Below are positions 8,301-17,836 of a stretch of DNA of 31,742 nt, piece after piece. The notes beneath the pieces are model-generated. The model was given only the letters and a program-made list of their open reading frames with translations. It ran no database searches and was not told where the DNA came from. Made by a program: the position numbers and the translations under genes. Source of the DNA: Gammaproteobacteria bacterium (lineage in GTDB: Bacteria; Pseudomonadota; Gammaproteobacteria; SZUA-229); the NCBI GenBank assembly GCA_030637945.1, contig DAOWFN010000049.1, positions 1 through 31,742 on the forward strand, written 5' to 3'. Each line of letters opens with the position of its first letter. Position 1 is the first letter of the stretch.

Positions 8301-10550
8301 ATGAGTACACAATCAGAACTAGAATTTGAAGGTATCGAAAAACTGCCGCTTGCTGAGTTTACTGAGCGAGCGTATCTCGATTATTCCATGTATGTCATCA
8401 TGGATCGTGCGTTACCGTATATTGGTGATGGCTTAAAACCGGTGCAGCGCCGCATTGTTTATGCTATGTCAGAATTAGGTTTAAGCGCATCGTCAAAACA
8501 CAAAAAGTCTGCACGCACAGTAGGTGATGTTTTAGGTAAATATCATCCTCACGGTGATAGTGCCTGTTATGAAGCCATGGTGTTGATGGCACAACCTTTT
8601 TCTTACCGCTACCCTCTGGTTGACGGACAGGGCAACTGGGGTGCGCCTGACGACCCAAAATCATTCGCGGCGATGCGTTATACCGAATCACGGCTGATGC
8701 CATATGCCGAAGTTTTGTTAAGTGAGCTGGGACAAGGCACGGTTGACTGGAAGCCAAACTTTGACGGCACCATGGAAGAGCCTGAAGCATTACCTGCCAG
8801 GTTGCCCAATGTCTTATTAAATGGTGGAACGGGTATTGCTGTAGGGATGGCGACGGATATTCCGCCGCATAACTTAAGAGAAGTCGCCAGCGCCTGTGTG
8901 CGCTTGCTGGAGCGCCCTAAATCTACGCTGGAAGATTTATGTGAGCATATAAAGGGACCTGACTTTCCTACCGAAGCAGAGATCATTACCCCTGAAAAAG
9001 ATATTCTGGAAATCTACCAGACAGGTCGTGGTGGTATCCGACAACGCGCCTGTTACGAGATAGAAGACGGCGCAATCATTATTACTGCTCTGCCTTACCA
9101 GGTTTCCGGCGGCAAAATATTAGAGCAGATCGCTGCGCAGATGACGGCAAAAAAATTACCGATGGTAGAAGATTTACGTGATGAGTCCGATCATGAAAAT
9201 CCGACACGCCTGGTAATAATGCCACGATCCAAACGGGTTAATACTGAAGAGTTGATGACGCATCTATTTGCTACCACCGACCTGGAGAGAAGTTACCGCG
9301 TCAATATGAACATGATCGGCATCGATGGCCGGCCACAGGTAAAAGATTTACGTTCATTGCTAGAAGAGTGGTTGAAGTTTAGAACGGTAACCGTGCGCCG
9401 TCGATTGCAGTGGCGTCTGGAAAAAGTTAATAAACGTCTACATATTTTAGATGCACACTTAGTCGCATTTTTAAACATCGATGAAGTTATCGCTATTATT
9501 CGTGAAAATGATAACCCCAAGCCTGTATTGATGAAACGTTTTAAGATTTCTGATGTACAGGCAGAAGCAATTCTTGATTTAAAATTACGTAATTTAGCAA
9601 AACTCGAAGAGATGAAAATTCGAGGTGAACAGGAAGATCTTGAAGAAGAGCGTGGTTATCTGGAGAAGATACTCGGCTCGGCAAAACGTTTAAAAACACT
9701 GATCCGAAAAGAGATTATTGCTGACGCAGAGAAATATGGTGATGATCGACGATCTCCTATAATAGAGAGAAGTGCTGCGCAGGCAATGGATGAAACGGCT
9801 CTGATCTCTACTGAGGCTATTACCGTGGTGTTATCCAGCAAAGGCTGGGTGCGCTCTGCTAAAGGCCATGAAGTTGATGGTGAAAAATTAAATTATAAAG
9901 CTGGTGATGGCCATCAGGCATCTACTCAGGGTAAATCCAATCAGTCAGCGATATTTTTAGATTCCAGCGGCCGTGCTTATACCTTGCCTGCACATAAATT
10001 ACCGTCGGCCAGGGGGCAGGGTGACCCCCTTAGCAGTTATTTCACACCGACACCAGGTTCACATTTTGTTGGCGTGGCGATAGGTGAGCCTGACGACCTT
10101 TATCTGTTAACGAGTAATTTCGGATATGGTTTTATCGTGCGTCTGGGTGATATGCAGGCCAATGCTAAAAAAGGAAAAGCAGTGCTCAATGTTGGCAAGC
10201 ATGCGTTAGCATTGCCACCCGTAAGAATTATCAGTGTGGAAAGTGATCAGATAGCCGCAGTGAGTTCCGCCGGTCATATGTTGTTAACACCTGCAGAGCA
10301 ACTTCCACAGATGGCAAAAGGTAAAGGCAATAAAATTATAAATATACCGGCAAAACTTTTAAAATCTGGTGATGAGAAGGTAGCAGCGATAACGGTTGTT
10401 CCTGAAGGCGGTAAGCTGACCGTACATTCAGGTAAAAAACATAAAACCATGAAGGCGTCCGAGTTAGAAAGTTACGCCGGTGAAAGAGGGCGTCGCGGAT
10501 TAAAATTGTCGCAGGGCTATCGGGCGGTTGATCGCTTTGAGGTAATGTAG
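8301..10550 (+). CDS. parC: DNA topoisomerase IV subunit A (ParC)
   Basis: A 749-residue type IIA topoisomerase A subunit (E. coli 752). The winged-helix and tower region carries the nucleophile Y127 in AAMRYTES. The quinolone-resistance region reads HPHGDSACYEAM with S87 and E91, the residues of drug-susceptible enzymes (S80 and E84 in E. coli). A coiled coil and a C-terminal beta-pinwheel follow. It cleaves and rejoins DNA during decatenation, together with ParE. A 98-bp AT-rich gap without a terminator separates it from parE, so co-transcription is likely. Its last codons and TAG stop lie inside a palindromic repeat (10544-10575). Confidence 0.96.
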   Translation: MSTQSELEFEGIEKLPLAEFTERAYLDYSMYVIMDRALPYIGDGLKPVQRRIVYAMSELGLSASSKHKKSARTVGDVLGKYHPHGDSACYEAMVLMAQPFSYRYPLVDGQGNWGAPDDPKSFAAMRYTESRLMPYAEVLLSELGQGTVDWKPNFDGTMEEPEALPARLPNVLLNGGTGIAVGMATDIPPHNLREVASACVRLLERPKSTLEDLCEHIKGPDFPTEAEIITPEKDILEIYQTGRGGIRQRACYEIEDGAIIITALPYQVSGGKILEQIAAQMTAKKLPMVEDLRDESDHENPTRLVIMPRSKRVNTEELMTHLFATTDLERSYRVNMNMIGIDGRPQVKDLRSLLEEWLKFRTVTVRRRLQWRLEKVNKRLHILDAHLVAFLNIDEVIAIIRENDNPKPVLMKRFKISDVQAEAILDLKLRNLAKLEEMKIRGEQEDLEEERGYLEKILGSAKRLKTLIRKEIIADAEKYGDDRRSPIIERSAAQAMDETALISTEAITVVLSSKGWVRSAKGHEVDGEKLNYKAGDGHQASTQGKSNQSAIFLDSSGRAYTLPAHKLPSARGQGDPLSSYFTPTPGSHFVGVAIGEPDDLYLLTSNFGYGFIVRLGDMQANAKKGKAVLNVGKHALALPPVRIISVESDQIAAVSSAGHMLLTPAEQLPQMAKGKGNKIINIPAKLLKSGDEKVAAITVVPEGGKLTVHSGKKHKTMKASELESYAGERGRRGLKLSQGYRAVDRFEVM

Positions 10551-10575
10551 GTGCGAATTCATTCGCACCTACATT
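10544..10575. repeat. REP-like palindrome, copy 1
   Basis: Perfect 15-bp arms (AATGTAGGTGCGAAT, 10544-10558, and its complement, 10561-10575) are separated by TC. The core of 29 bases is identical to a second copy at 30821-30849. It supplies the parC stop codon and sits between the convergent parC and fimX-like genes. No T-run follows, so it is not a classic terminator, but it may stabilise mRNA ends. Confidence 0.85.
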
Positions 10576-10651
10576 AGAAATATAATGCTACTAATAATCT
10601 TTTCTGCTTTCCTGCGGTAGTAATTATTAATGCTCTTGAATGACTGGCTGG

Positions 10652-12754
10652 TTAATCAGACATCTCTGTAAAGTCGTATTCCATTTCGGGTAAAGGCTCT
10701 TGCAGGAAGTAGCCCTGGATGAAGTTGACACCCATTCCCCATAGTATGGATAAGCTGCTGGCATCCGGCACGTGCTGGGCGATTGTGAATTTACCTAATT
10801 CGGTGGCCCGTGCAGTTATTTTTTTGATTGTGTCCTGGTTTTTGGGGTTATCGATTAGATCGTCCATAAAGCTTCTTTCCATCCGGATGTAATCAACATC
10901 AATATGCTCCAGTAGCTGGAAGGGGTTAGCACCAGCGCCGAAGTCATCCAGCACAAAACCGCAACCGATGGCTTTAAGTTTTTTCGATAGACTTTTAGCA
11001 CTTTTTAAATTGGTTATTGCGACAGTTTCTTTAATTTCAAAGTTTAAAGTATTGGCGGGAATGTTTTGCTCTTTAACCTGGTAGCTCAACCAGTCCATTA
11101 AGGTATCATCTTTAATGGAAGGGCCCGATAGCTTGATAAAGAAACGTGTACTGATCCCTTCTTTTTGTTTTTTAGTGAATTCTTTAATCGTTCTGAATAG
11201 TACCCATCGGTCAATGGCGATGGACATGCCGATCCGTTCGGCTGCCGGTAGAAAATCCTGAGGCATAACGAGCTGGTCATTTTCTTCAGTTTCCAGGCGG
11301 ACAAATACTTCGTATCGTTCTTCGGTGTCTCCATGCAGGCTTATGATGGGTTGATAATGTAAAACAAATTTATCATCTTTTAGTGCGGTTGTGAGTTGTT
11401 CTTTGAATTTGGCATCAACTTCATGTCGCGTTAGTTCGCCTTTTACGGGAACGTGAATTACGACCTGGTTGACACCTTTTTCTTTGGCGCTGGCAGCGGC
11501 TTTTTCAGAACGTGACAGGACCTCATGATATTCGGGCGAATCGCTGTCGATAAGTGAGATACCGATGCAGCAGGTTGTATTAATGACCGAACCTTTAATA
11601 TTGGTCTCCAGATGCGATACAGATTTCTGTAGCTCTATCGCATAATCCTCGATATTTTCTGCGTCTGGATCAATAGCTATCACGATGAAATTGTCATGTG
11701 TGTATCGAGCAATAACGTCTCCTTCATGTACGGCATTACTCAGAGCTTTTGCAGCCTCGATGATGTATTGGTCAGAGTGAACGACACCAACGGTATCTTT
11801 AATCTCGTCAAAGTTGTCTATATGAATTTCCATCAAGGCAGCGGTATAGGTGCTTTGTGCAGCGTCTGCAATGGTTGTTTCAAGTTTTTCAATGCAATAT
11901 TGGCGGTTGAATAAGCCGGTTAGCTGGTCTTTTTGGCTCAATAATTTTAGCTGGCGTTCAAGTTCATCAGAGTTAAGATTTTCTTTACGGATAATGATTT
12001 GAATACAAGGTTCACCATCGATTCGTGCAGCTGAAAATTCCATTTCACCGCTAAATTCTTCGCCATTTGGTTTGCGTAGATTAGTATTAAGTCTTTCTGC
12101 GCTGCCTTCATTTTTTGTGTGTTCGCGTAAAAAGGTCTTAAATGTGTCTCGATCTGCGCTGGCGACCATGTCAAGAATCGGCATGCTTTCAAGGTCATTA
12201 GATTCATGAAGGCCAAACATTTCCAGATATGACTGGTTCGAATATATATGCATGCCTTCGTGTATGTAGGCGATAGCATCACGCGAGCTATCCAATAATG
12301 ATGAACAGCGTTTTTCCGATTCACCGTATGCCTTTCTGACTTCGGAAATTTTTCTGGCATTGCATAAAGACAGGTATTCTCGTTCGATGATTAAGATCAG
12401 GTGATCGATGTTTTCAAAACAGGTGGCATCTACAGCACCGATACGTATCGCGTTTACTACATCAGGTTGCTGTGTCTTGCTGACCATAACGACACGGCTA
12501 TCTTCTGTATTTTCGTTTTCTTTGAGGCATTTGACTGTGTCTTTAAGTGATAGCAGTTCCATTTCTTCAAAATAAATAATGAGATCTGGTGTCTGTGATT
12601 CTATAGATTCAAGTAGATCCTCAGCATCTTCGATACGTGATGATCTTGCGCTGAAACCGGCTGTTCTTAATTTGCTGACGATTTGCTCTTCACTATCAAA
12701 AGAGTCATCTATAACTATTAAGTTGATTACTTTTTCGTCCACTAAGATATCCAT
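10652..12754 (-). CDS. fimX: FimX-like degenerate REC-PAS-GGDEF-EAL protein
   Basis: A 700-residue protein with four domains: receiver-like (about 10-125), PAS (about 148-258), GGDEF (about 268-435) and EAL (about 445-695). Every signature is degenerate. The receiver phosphoacceptor position holds F62 (PDLIIYF), GGDEF reads THDNF at 352-356, and EAL reads EVF at 482-484. In the EAL fold, the usual AEGVET reads AQHVPD, and the Lys-Ile-Asp of KIDRSF reads Arg-Met-Glu (RMERSF), while DDFGAG is kept. Pseudomonas FimX has the same domain order, nearly the same length and equally degenerate motifs. It binds cyclic di-GMP through its EAL domain and promotes type IV pilus assembly. By analogy this is a c-di-GMP receptor, not an enzyme. 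It follows the PilZ-domain gene by 30 bases, probably in one transcript. Confidence 0.8.
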   Translation of the reverse strand: MDILVDEKVINLIVIDDSFDSEEQIVSKLRTAGFSARSSRIEDAEDLLESIESQTPDLIIYFEEMELLSLKDTVKCLKENENTEDSRVVMVSKTQQPDVVNAIRIGAVDATCFENIDHLILIIEREYLSLCNARKISEVRKAYGESEKRCSSLLDSSRDAIAYIHEGMHIYSNQSYLEMFGLHESNDLESMPILDMVASADRDTFKTFLREHTKNEGSAERLNTNLRKPNGEEFSGEMEFSAARIDGEPCIQIIIRKENLNSDELERQLKLLSQKDQLTGLFNRQYCIEKLETTIADAAQSTYTAALMEIHIDNFDEIKDTVGVVHSDQYIIEAAKALSNAVHEGDVIARYTHDNFIVIAIDPDAENIEDYAIELQKSVSHLETNIKGSVINTTCCIGISLIDSDSPEYHEVLSRSEKAAASAKEKGVNQVVIHVPVKGELTRHEVDAKFKEQLTTALKDDKFVLHYQPIISLHGDTEERYEVFVRLETEENDQLVMPQDFLPAAERIGMSIAIDRWVLFRTIKEFTKKQKEGISTRFFIKLSGPSIKDDTLMDWLSYQVKEQNIPANTLNFEIKETVAITNLKSAKSLSKKLKAIGCGFVLDDFGAGANPFQLLEHIDVDYIRMERSFMDDLIDNPKNQDTIKKITARATELGKFTIAQHVPDASSLSILWGMGVNFIQGYFLQEPLPEMEYDFTEMSD

Positions 12755-12784
12755 AAAGGGTTGAGAGTTCTTCCAAAGGGTGTT

Positions 12785-14680
12785 TTATAGTGACGACCAG
12801 AGTTCATCAAAGTCGTCTTTGTGTTTTTTTGCATCTTCTTTCTTCGCCTGTTTTTTTATGCGTTGATCCAGATCAGTATTGTTATAGGCAAATTGAGTGA
12901 AAGAGCCAGTATGTTCTTTGATTTGGCCCAATGTTATGTCGAGCTTGTGTTCAAAAACCCGAACGATAAGTTTAGCATTTGTTTTAAATGCATGCGAAGG
13001 TAGAAGTGTGCTTGATGTTTGATTTAAAGCTTGTATACCAGGCAGCATCAAACAATCAAAAGGTGCTTCATCTAAACGATGGGCGCGTTGAGCCGTCGCT
13101 GAAATAACTTGTGGGGATAGTATCTGTACACCTATCTCCAGGCCGTCTATGTGTGTGAACTGCATCCATCGAATGACACCGATATGCCATTTAAAATTAT
13201 GATGCAGGTCGAATTCCTGTAATGCGATTAACTCTCCAATCTGTGCTTTTGAGGTGCTATCAGAATTCCAGCGCAGGCAGTAACCACCTGCGCTGATATT
13301 GACTACTTCCCATTGTGTATCAGTATTTTGATGTTGTGATTCAATCTGTAGTTCATCGATTAATCGGTTCTCTTTTTCATAAGTCTGTGTCAGCACGCGA
13401 CCTTTTGCTACCAGGCCCCACTCATTTTCTTCGTTGATATCCAGTGCACTCTTTACTAGTTGGTCTTGTTGCTTGTCTTTGTCTATCGATTGGAGGGTAA
13501 AGTTTGAATCTTCTTTATCTCCAGGGGCTTGAAAAAAATCGTGCCTTACATCAACAGGGGTTTCATCGGAGGTTTCGGATAATTGTACAAAGTCAAACTT
13601 TGGGTTGCCTGTAGGCTGTGTTCCAGTTTTTCGACGATCTTTCATCGCGGCGCAAATTTTTGATAAGCCTATGGTGACATTGATATGTCCATGTCGTTCA
13701 GAACGCGAGAACCTTCGTTTTGGGCTTTCTCCCCATGAGGCTATCAGTGTGGTTAGCGTCTCTATGGCAATAGTATCGCCGATGGCAAATTCTGATTTTT
13801 TTCTACTTTGTTCTGCAGCCAAATCGGCTATATGTAAAACCAGTTTACTGGTATCAAGTATACGAATACCAGGGTCTGCTGATATATTTTCCTGGTTCAG
13901 ATAGTGAGGTGCCAGGTCTTCTTTCGTCTGTATGCAGAAAACGCGACCAATCATATCTTCTGATGTCTCTGACCCGATGGTTGCGTATTGTGACCATTTA
14001 TAAAGTTCTTTGTAGATGCGATCGTTATCACTCTGTCTTAAAGCGGTGGGACGTGCCAGTGAGAACAGTAGAATTTGTTTGTAGCTGTTTCCGATAGTGG
14101 TTTTTCCTAACCCCATTTCTTCGTTGATTACGATCTGGTCGACCAGATTGTTGCTTTCGGCAAGCATGTAAAGCTGGTGTGCATCTCGCCACAGATTTTT
14201 TGGACATGATTCATAGATTTCGCTTGAACGCAGTAACATCTCTGACAGGTAGTTTATGGAGCGACAGATAGCGATGGTGAGTGTCTTGTCATCAACTTTG
14301 TTGCCGGTATTGTTGCCGGTATTGTTGGCGGCTTCGCTAGCGATGATCTCGTAGCCATGAATTAATTCCTGCAATATCGATTGATTCAAATTGATGATTT
14401 TTTGGCTTTTATCTGGCAGAGGCAAGGTACGGTTGATGAAATATTTTTTAAGGTTGCTAAATATTTCACGTGCCGGAATACGCAGCATTTCCAGATTCTC
14501 AAGGCGGTGTTTACAAGGCATCGTCTGGCGGTTTTGGTCGCGTAATATCTTAAATGTTTGCTTTGTTATCTCGCCCATATTTGTATTGGGCAGGGCAGAC
14601 AAAACTTTCGCCAGTTTACGAGGGTTGCTTGGGGACGAAGCTTTAGTTGCTGCACTTTGTTGCGGTATATTTAATTTCAT
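12785..14680 (-). CDS. PilZ-domain protein, candidate c-di-GMP effector
   Basis: A 631-residue, probably cytoplasmic protein with no signal peptide or membrane segment. The N-terminal two-thirds is mostly helical and of unknown function. A PilZ-like beta-barrel lies at about 420-525, with NISAGG at 461-466 matching the (D/N)xSxxG half of the c-di-GMP motif, and GVIRW and LEIGVQIL strands after it. I do not find a clean RxxxR half, so ligand binding is uncertain. A further about 100 residues follow. A 12-bp tandem duplication (14301-14324) encodes NTGNNTGN at about 120-127. It is upstream of the fimX-like gene with a 30-base gap, so it is probably co-expressed and part of the same pilus or second-messenger circuit. 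I recall similar proteins next to fimX in other gammaproteobacteria, but cannot verify this here. Confidence 0.65.
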   Translation of the reverse strand: MKLNIPQQSAATKASSPSNPRKLAKVLSALPNTNMGEITKQTFKILRDQNRQTMPCKHRLENLEMLRIPAREIFSNLKKYFINRTLPLPDKSQKIINLNQSILQELIHGYEIIASEAANNTGNNTGNKVDDKTLTIAICRSINYLSEMLLRSSEIYESCPKNLWRDAHQLYMLAESNNLVDQIVINEEMGLGKTTIGNSYKQILLFSLARPTALRQSDNDRIYKELYKWSQYATIGSETSEDMIGRVFCIQTKEDLAPHYLNQENISADPGIRILDTSKLVLHIADLAAEQSRKKSEFAIGDTIAIETLTTLIASWGESPKRRFSRSERHGHINVTIGLSKICAAMKDRRKTGTQPTGNPKFDFVQLSETSDETPVDVRHDFFQAPGDKEDSNFTLQSIDKDKQQDQLVKSALDINEENEWGLVAKGRVLTQTYEKENRLIDELQIESQHQNTDTQWEVVNISAGGYCLRWNSDSTSKAQIGELIALQEFDLHHNFKWHIGVIRWMQFTHIDGLEIGVQILSPQVISATAQRAHRLDEAPFDCLMLPGIQALNQTSSTLLPSHAFKTNAKLIVRVFEHKLDITLGQIKEHTGSFTQFAYNNTDLDQRIKKQAKKEDAKKHKDDFDELWSSL

Positions 14681-14799
14681 TAATTGTGTCTTACTATCGA
14701 CAGCCGCATAAGCTATTGATGCTTATGTTGTTTTTCCCTTAAAAAACAAAGGCTTGGTATTTTATTTGTAATTATTCCTTCAGTATCTCTAAGTGTAGC

Positions 14800-15876
14800 T
14801 TAGATACGAAAAATTGCAGTTTTTGACCTGCTTCCAGCAATTTCCTGTACCAGTTTGGGGACGAGGTAACCTGGCAGTTGTGTGCTTATTTCTTGCATTA
14901 AATAATGTGCTGATTTCTTGCTGGTTTCAAAATGCATGACGCCTTTAACCGGGTCAAGCAGATGTAAATAGTAGGGCAGGGTTTTACATTGAAATAATCG
15001 CTTGCTGAGCGTTACTAATGTATCCGCATTATCGTTGATTCCTTTCAGTAAAACGCTCTGGTTTAACAGGGTGACGCCTGACTTCTGTAGCAAATGCAAT
15101 TTAGCGTATTCGGTACTTTGTAGTTCGTTTGCGTGATTGGCATGAATGACCATCACGATCTGTAACCTGCTTTTCTGTAACAGTTGTAATAGGCCGGTGG
15201 TAATTCGAGCAGGTAAAACGACTGGTATCCGTGTGTGTATTCGAAGTGTCTGAATGTGTTTGATGTGTTCTAATCTTGTGATGAGTGCGCTTAGTTTTTT
15301 ATTATCTAAAACCAGGGGGTCGCCACCACTCAAGATGATCTCCTCAATTTCGGTGTGTTTGCTTAAATACGTTAGCGTGTCATTTTGTACTTTGTTGGTA
15401 CATGATGATTGTTGATAAGGGTATGAGCGGCGAAAGCAATAACGACAATGAATGGCGCAGGCACCAGTATTGATTATTAATGCCCGTCCGTAGTATTTAT
15501 GCAATAAGCCTTGTGTTACCTGGGCGTTTAGATCGCCAACAGGGTCGTCTATTCCATTCTGTTGAAGAGATAGATTATTTTCTTTGGTTGAAGGTAGTAC
15601 TTGTCGGAGCAGAGGATCATTAATGTTACCGACCTTCATTTTGTTGATGTAACTGTCTGTTACCAGGCATTTGAAATCAGATTGGGCGTCTGTTTCTTTT
15701 ATATGCTGACCGAGTTCTAACCTTTTGAGTAAATCGGCGGCAGATATATTGGCATTCGCCAGTTCTTTTTTCCATAGAGATTCCTGTTTGTCTTCCTGTT
15801 CGCTGGTTTTTGTATGGGTGGCATCGGCGGCTAAAGGTGTTAGCGGTTTTGAAAACAATTCGACGGGAGATGACAT
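14800..15876 (-). CDS. epmB: EF-P--(R)-beta-lysine pathway lysine 2,3-aminomutase EpmB
   Basis: A 358-residue radical SAM enzyme of the lysine 2,3-aminomutase family. The iron-sulfur cluster motif CxxxCxxC is at C140, C144 and C147 (CAIHCRYC). Next come the SGGDPL motif and the RIHTRIP segment typical of the family. EpmB converts (S)-alpha-lysine to (R)-beta-lysine, the donor for EF-P modification, using PLP and SAM. It is slightly longer than E. coli EpmB (342) because of a polar N-terminal extension. It is divergent from efp-epmA, so the whole modification pathway sits in 3 kb. The start is less certain than the rest, as no clear ribosome binding site precedes 15876. Confidence 0.94.
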   Translation of the reverse strand: MSSPVELFSKPLTPLAADATHTKTSEQEDKQESLWKKELANANISAADLLKRLELGQHIKETDAQSDFKCLVTDSYINKMKVGNINDPLLRQVLPSTKENNLSLQQNGIDDPVGDLNAQVTQGLLHKYYGRALIINTGACAIHCRYCFRRSYPYQQSSCTNKVQNDTLTYLSKHTEIEEIILSGGDPLVLDNKKLSALITRLEHIKHIQTLRIHTRIPVVLPARITTGLLQLLQKSRLQIVMVIHANHANELQSTEYAKLHLLQKSGVTLLNQSVLLKGINDNADTLVTLSKRLFQCKTLPYYLHLLDPVKGVMHFETSKKSAHYLMQEISTQLPGYLVPKLVQEIAGSRSKTAIFRI

Positions 15877-16005
15877 TTAAGAGCGTGATATTTAAGTTGC
15901 GTGTAATTCAGGGTAATATAGCGGCAAAATTTATTGTGGCTACCAAATTTGGCTTATCAATTATTGTGTTTCATTATTGCATTCATTTAAGAGTAAAAGT
16001 TTAAC

Positions 16006-16569
16006 ATGGCAACATACAGCACCAACCAGTTTAAAAACGGATTGAAGATTATTTTGGATAATGATCCTTGTTCTATAACCGAAAACAATGTCGTCAAGCC
16101 AGGCAAAGGTCAGGCGTTCAATAAAATAAAGGCGAGAAATCTAAGAACAGGAAGAGTGCTGGAGCGTACCTTTAAGTCGACAGAATCTGTTGAGGCGGCT
16201 GACGTTGATGAGATGAATGTTGAATATCTGTACAGCGATGGTGAGTATTGGCATTTTATGGAGCCCAGCAGTTTTGAGCAATATGCTGCCGATGCGATTG
16301 CTGTAGGTGAGACTGCAAAATGGATCAAAGGTCAGGAAGTATGTGTGATGATGTTATGGAATGGTGAGCCGTTATCGATTACACCACCAAACTTCGTTGA
16401 GCTCGCCGTTGCGCAGACGGATCCAGGATTGAAAGGTGATACCGCTCAGGGTGCGACCAAGCCGGCAACTCTGGAGACAGGGTCTGAAGTAAAAGTGCCT
16501 CTATTTATCGATGAGGGTGATATCTTAAAGATTGACACGCGTACAGGAGAATATGTGTCACGTGCTTGA
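16006..16569 (+). CDS. efp: Translation elongation factor P
   Basis: A 187-residue protein with three OB-like domains, one residue shorter than E. coli EF-P. The loop VVKPGKGQAF places the modifiable lysine at K34, exactly as in the E. coli protein. EF-P binds between the P and E sites of ribosomes stalled at polyproline and stimulates peptide bond formation. K34 here is presumably beta-lysylated, since epmB and epmA are adjacent and there is no sign of the rhamnose (EarP) pathway. The window itself encodes polyproline stretches that need EF-P, notably the RND pump tail. epmA starts 16 bases after its stop. Confidence 0.97.
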   Translation: MATYSTNQFKNGLKIILDNDPCSITENNVVKPGKGQAFNKIKARNLRTGRVLERTFKSTESVEAADVDEMNVEYLYSDGEYWHFMEPSSFEQYAADAIAVGETAKWIKGQEVCVMMLWNGEPLSITPPNFVELAVAQTDPGLKGDTAQGATKPATLETGSEVKVPLFIDEGDILKIDTRTGEYVSRA

Positions 16570-16585
16570 TTGTTAATGGCCGATT

Positions 16586-17596
16586 ATGTCTGAAAATAAC
16601 TGGCGGACTCAGGCCAGCAATGAGATTTTGTTAGAAAGAGCTCTGATGTTGAAGAATATCAGGGCTTTTTTTGATGATAAAAACATTGTCGAGGTTGAAA
16701 CGCCTTTATTGTCGCATGCTTCTACAACTGATCCTCATCTGGACAGCTTACAGTCACGATTTCGAGGTGATGTCTGTTATTTAAATACATCCCCTGAATA
16801 CGCGATGAAGCGTTTGCTGGCAGGCTGGGGGAAGCCGATATATCAAATCTGTAAAGCTTTTCGTGATGATGAGTTGGGGGCTAATCATAATCCGGAATTT
16901 ACCCTGCTTGAGTGGTATCGGCCTGGTTACAATATGCAGCAGTTGATGGCTGAACTTGCTGATCTGGTTAGTGTTTTATGTTGTTCATCAGATCGTGCAG
17001 TCGGTGGTATTTCTATTATGAAAAAGCCGACATTTGACTACATAAGCTATCAGCAGGCTTTTGAGCGTTTTGTGGGCATTAATCCTCATCAAGCGACTGC
17101 GTCTGAATGTCATCAGGCGGCGCTAACGAACAATGTTGAAATACCGCAAGGGCTCGGTACGGGCGATGGTGAATTAACGGGCTGGATGGACTGGCTGCTT
17201 ACACAATTAGTATTGCCTGAATTTAAAAAAGATGGTTTTACTTTTCTTTATGATTACCCTGCGTCACAGTGTGCATTGGCAAAGATCACGCTAAATGAGA
17301 ATCAGATGTTGGTCGCTAAGCGTTTTGAGTTGTTTTTTGGGGAAAATGAGCTGGCAAATGGTTTTCATGAATTGACTGACCCTGATGAGCAACTCCGACG
17401 CTTTAAACTAGAAAATCAAACAAGGCAATTGTTGGGTAAAGATTGTGGAAATATTGATGTTAATTTTCTTGCGGCGCTAGAGCACGGCCTGCCTGATTGT
17501 TCAGGTGTAGCGATGGGGTTAGATAGGTTCTTAATGGTGTTGACAAAAACCATGGATATCAAACAGGTGTTATCTTTTTCATGGAATGACGCTTAA
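16586..17596 (+). CDS. epmA: EF-P--(R)-beta-lysine ligase EpmA (GenX/PoxA)
   Basis: A 336-residue class II lysyl-tRNA synthetase paralogue without the anticodon-binding domain. Motif 2 is seen as KAFRDDELGANHNPEF, followed by TLLEWYRPGYN, and motif 3 near the end as GVAMGLDRFLMVL. It activates (R)-beta-lysine with ATP and transfers it to K34 of EF-P. Length is close to E. coli EpmA (325). It follows efp by 16 bases, so the two form an operon. The stop codon overlaps a small inverted repeat that could act as a weak terminator. Confidence 0.95.
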   Translation: MSENNWRTQASNEILLERALMLKNIRAFFDDKNIVEVETPLLSHASTTDPHLDSLQSRFRGDVCYLNTSPEYAMKRLLAGWGKPIYQICKAFRDDELGANHNPEFTLLEWYRPGYNMQQLMAELADLVSVLCCSSDRAVGGISIMKKPTFDYISYQQAFERFVGINPHQATASECHQAALTNNVEIPQGLGTGDGELTGWMDWLLTQLVLPEFKKDGFTFLYDYPASQCALAKITLNENQMLVAKRFELFFGENELANGFHELTDPDEQLRRFKLENQTRQLLGKDCGNIDVNFLAALEHGLPDCSGVAMGLDRFLMVLTKTMDIKQVLSFSWNDA

Positions 17597-17613
17597 CTGA
17601 CAGGTGCAGTTAA
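17593..17613 (+). terminator. Weak candidate terminator at the end of epmA
   Basis: Arms TTAACTG (17593-17599) and CAGTTAA (17607-17613) form a 7-bp stem overlapping the epmA stop codon. Only four T follow after ATG. The stem is AT-rich, so efficiency is doubtful. Confidence 0.3.
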
Positions 17614-17628
17614 ATGTTTTCAACGTGG

Positions 17629-17697
17629 TTTAAACTTGAAAAAATACAGCTAATTCCGCAAATATTATTTTAGTTACAGTGGTTCTTCAAGTTTAAA
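17629..17697. repeat. Spaced 12-bp inverted repeat upstream of the RND operon
   Basis: TTTAAACTTGAA at 17629-17640 and its exact complement at 17686-17697 flank a 45-base AT-rich spacer. It lies in the 240-bp gap before the adaptor gene. It could be a paired operator or a cruciform. I see no regulator gene next to it and no convincing promoter. Confidence 0.4.
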
Positions 17698-17836
17698 AAA
17701 TAACTTGATGTAAGTCATGAAAAAACTTGCAATTTTTGGTATCTCAAGGCAATCTCTAACGTCCGTCCGTACCGCTTAAATAAGTGGGTGGGTGTTAACC
17801 GTATTTGTGTAAATGAACATGAAGGTAGCTTTTGGC

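Noticed and set aside
14084..14119. Walker A-like GLGKTT in the PilZ-domain protein
   Set aside because: It lacks a following helicase or P-loop motif set, and the surrounding helical sequence does not look like a nucleotide-binding fold; a chance match is more likely.
14707..14735. Terminator-like hairpin with T-run between the PilZ-domain gene and epmB
   Set aside because: The T-run is on the plus strand while both flanking genes are on minus; no T-run follows it in their direction.
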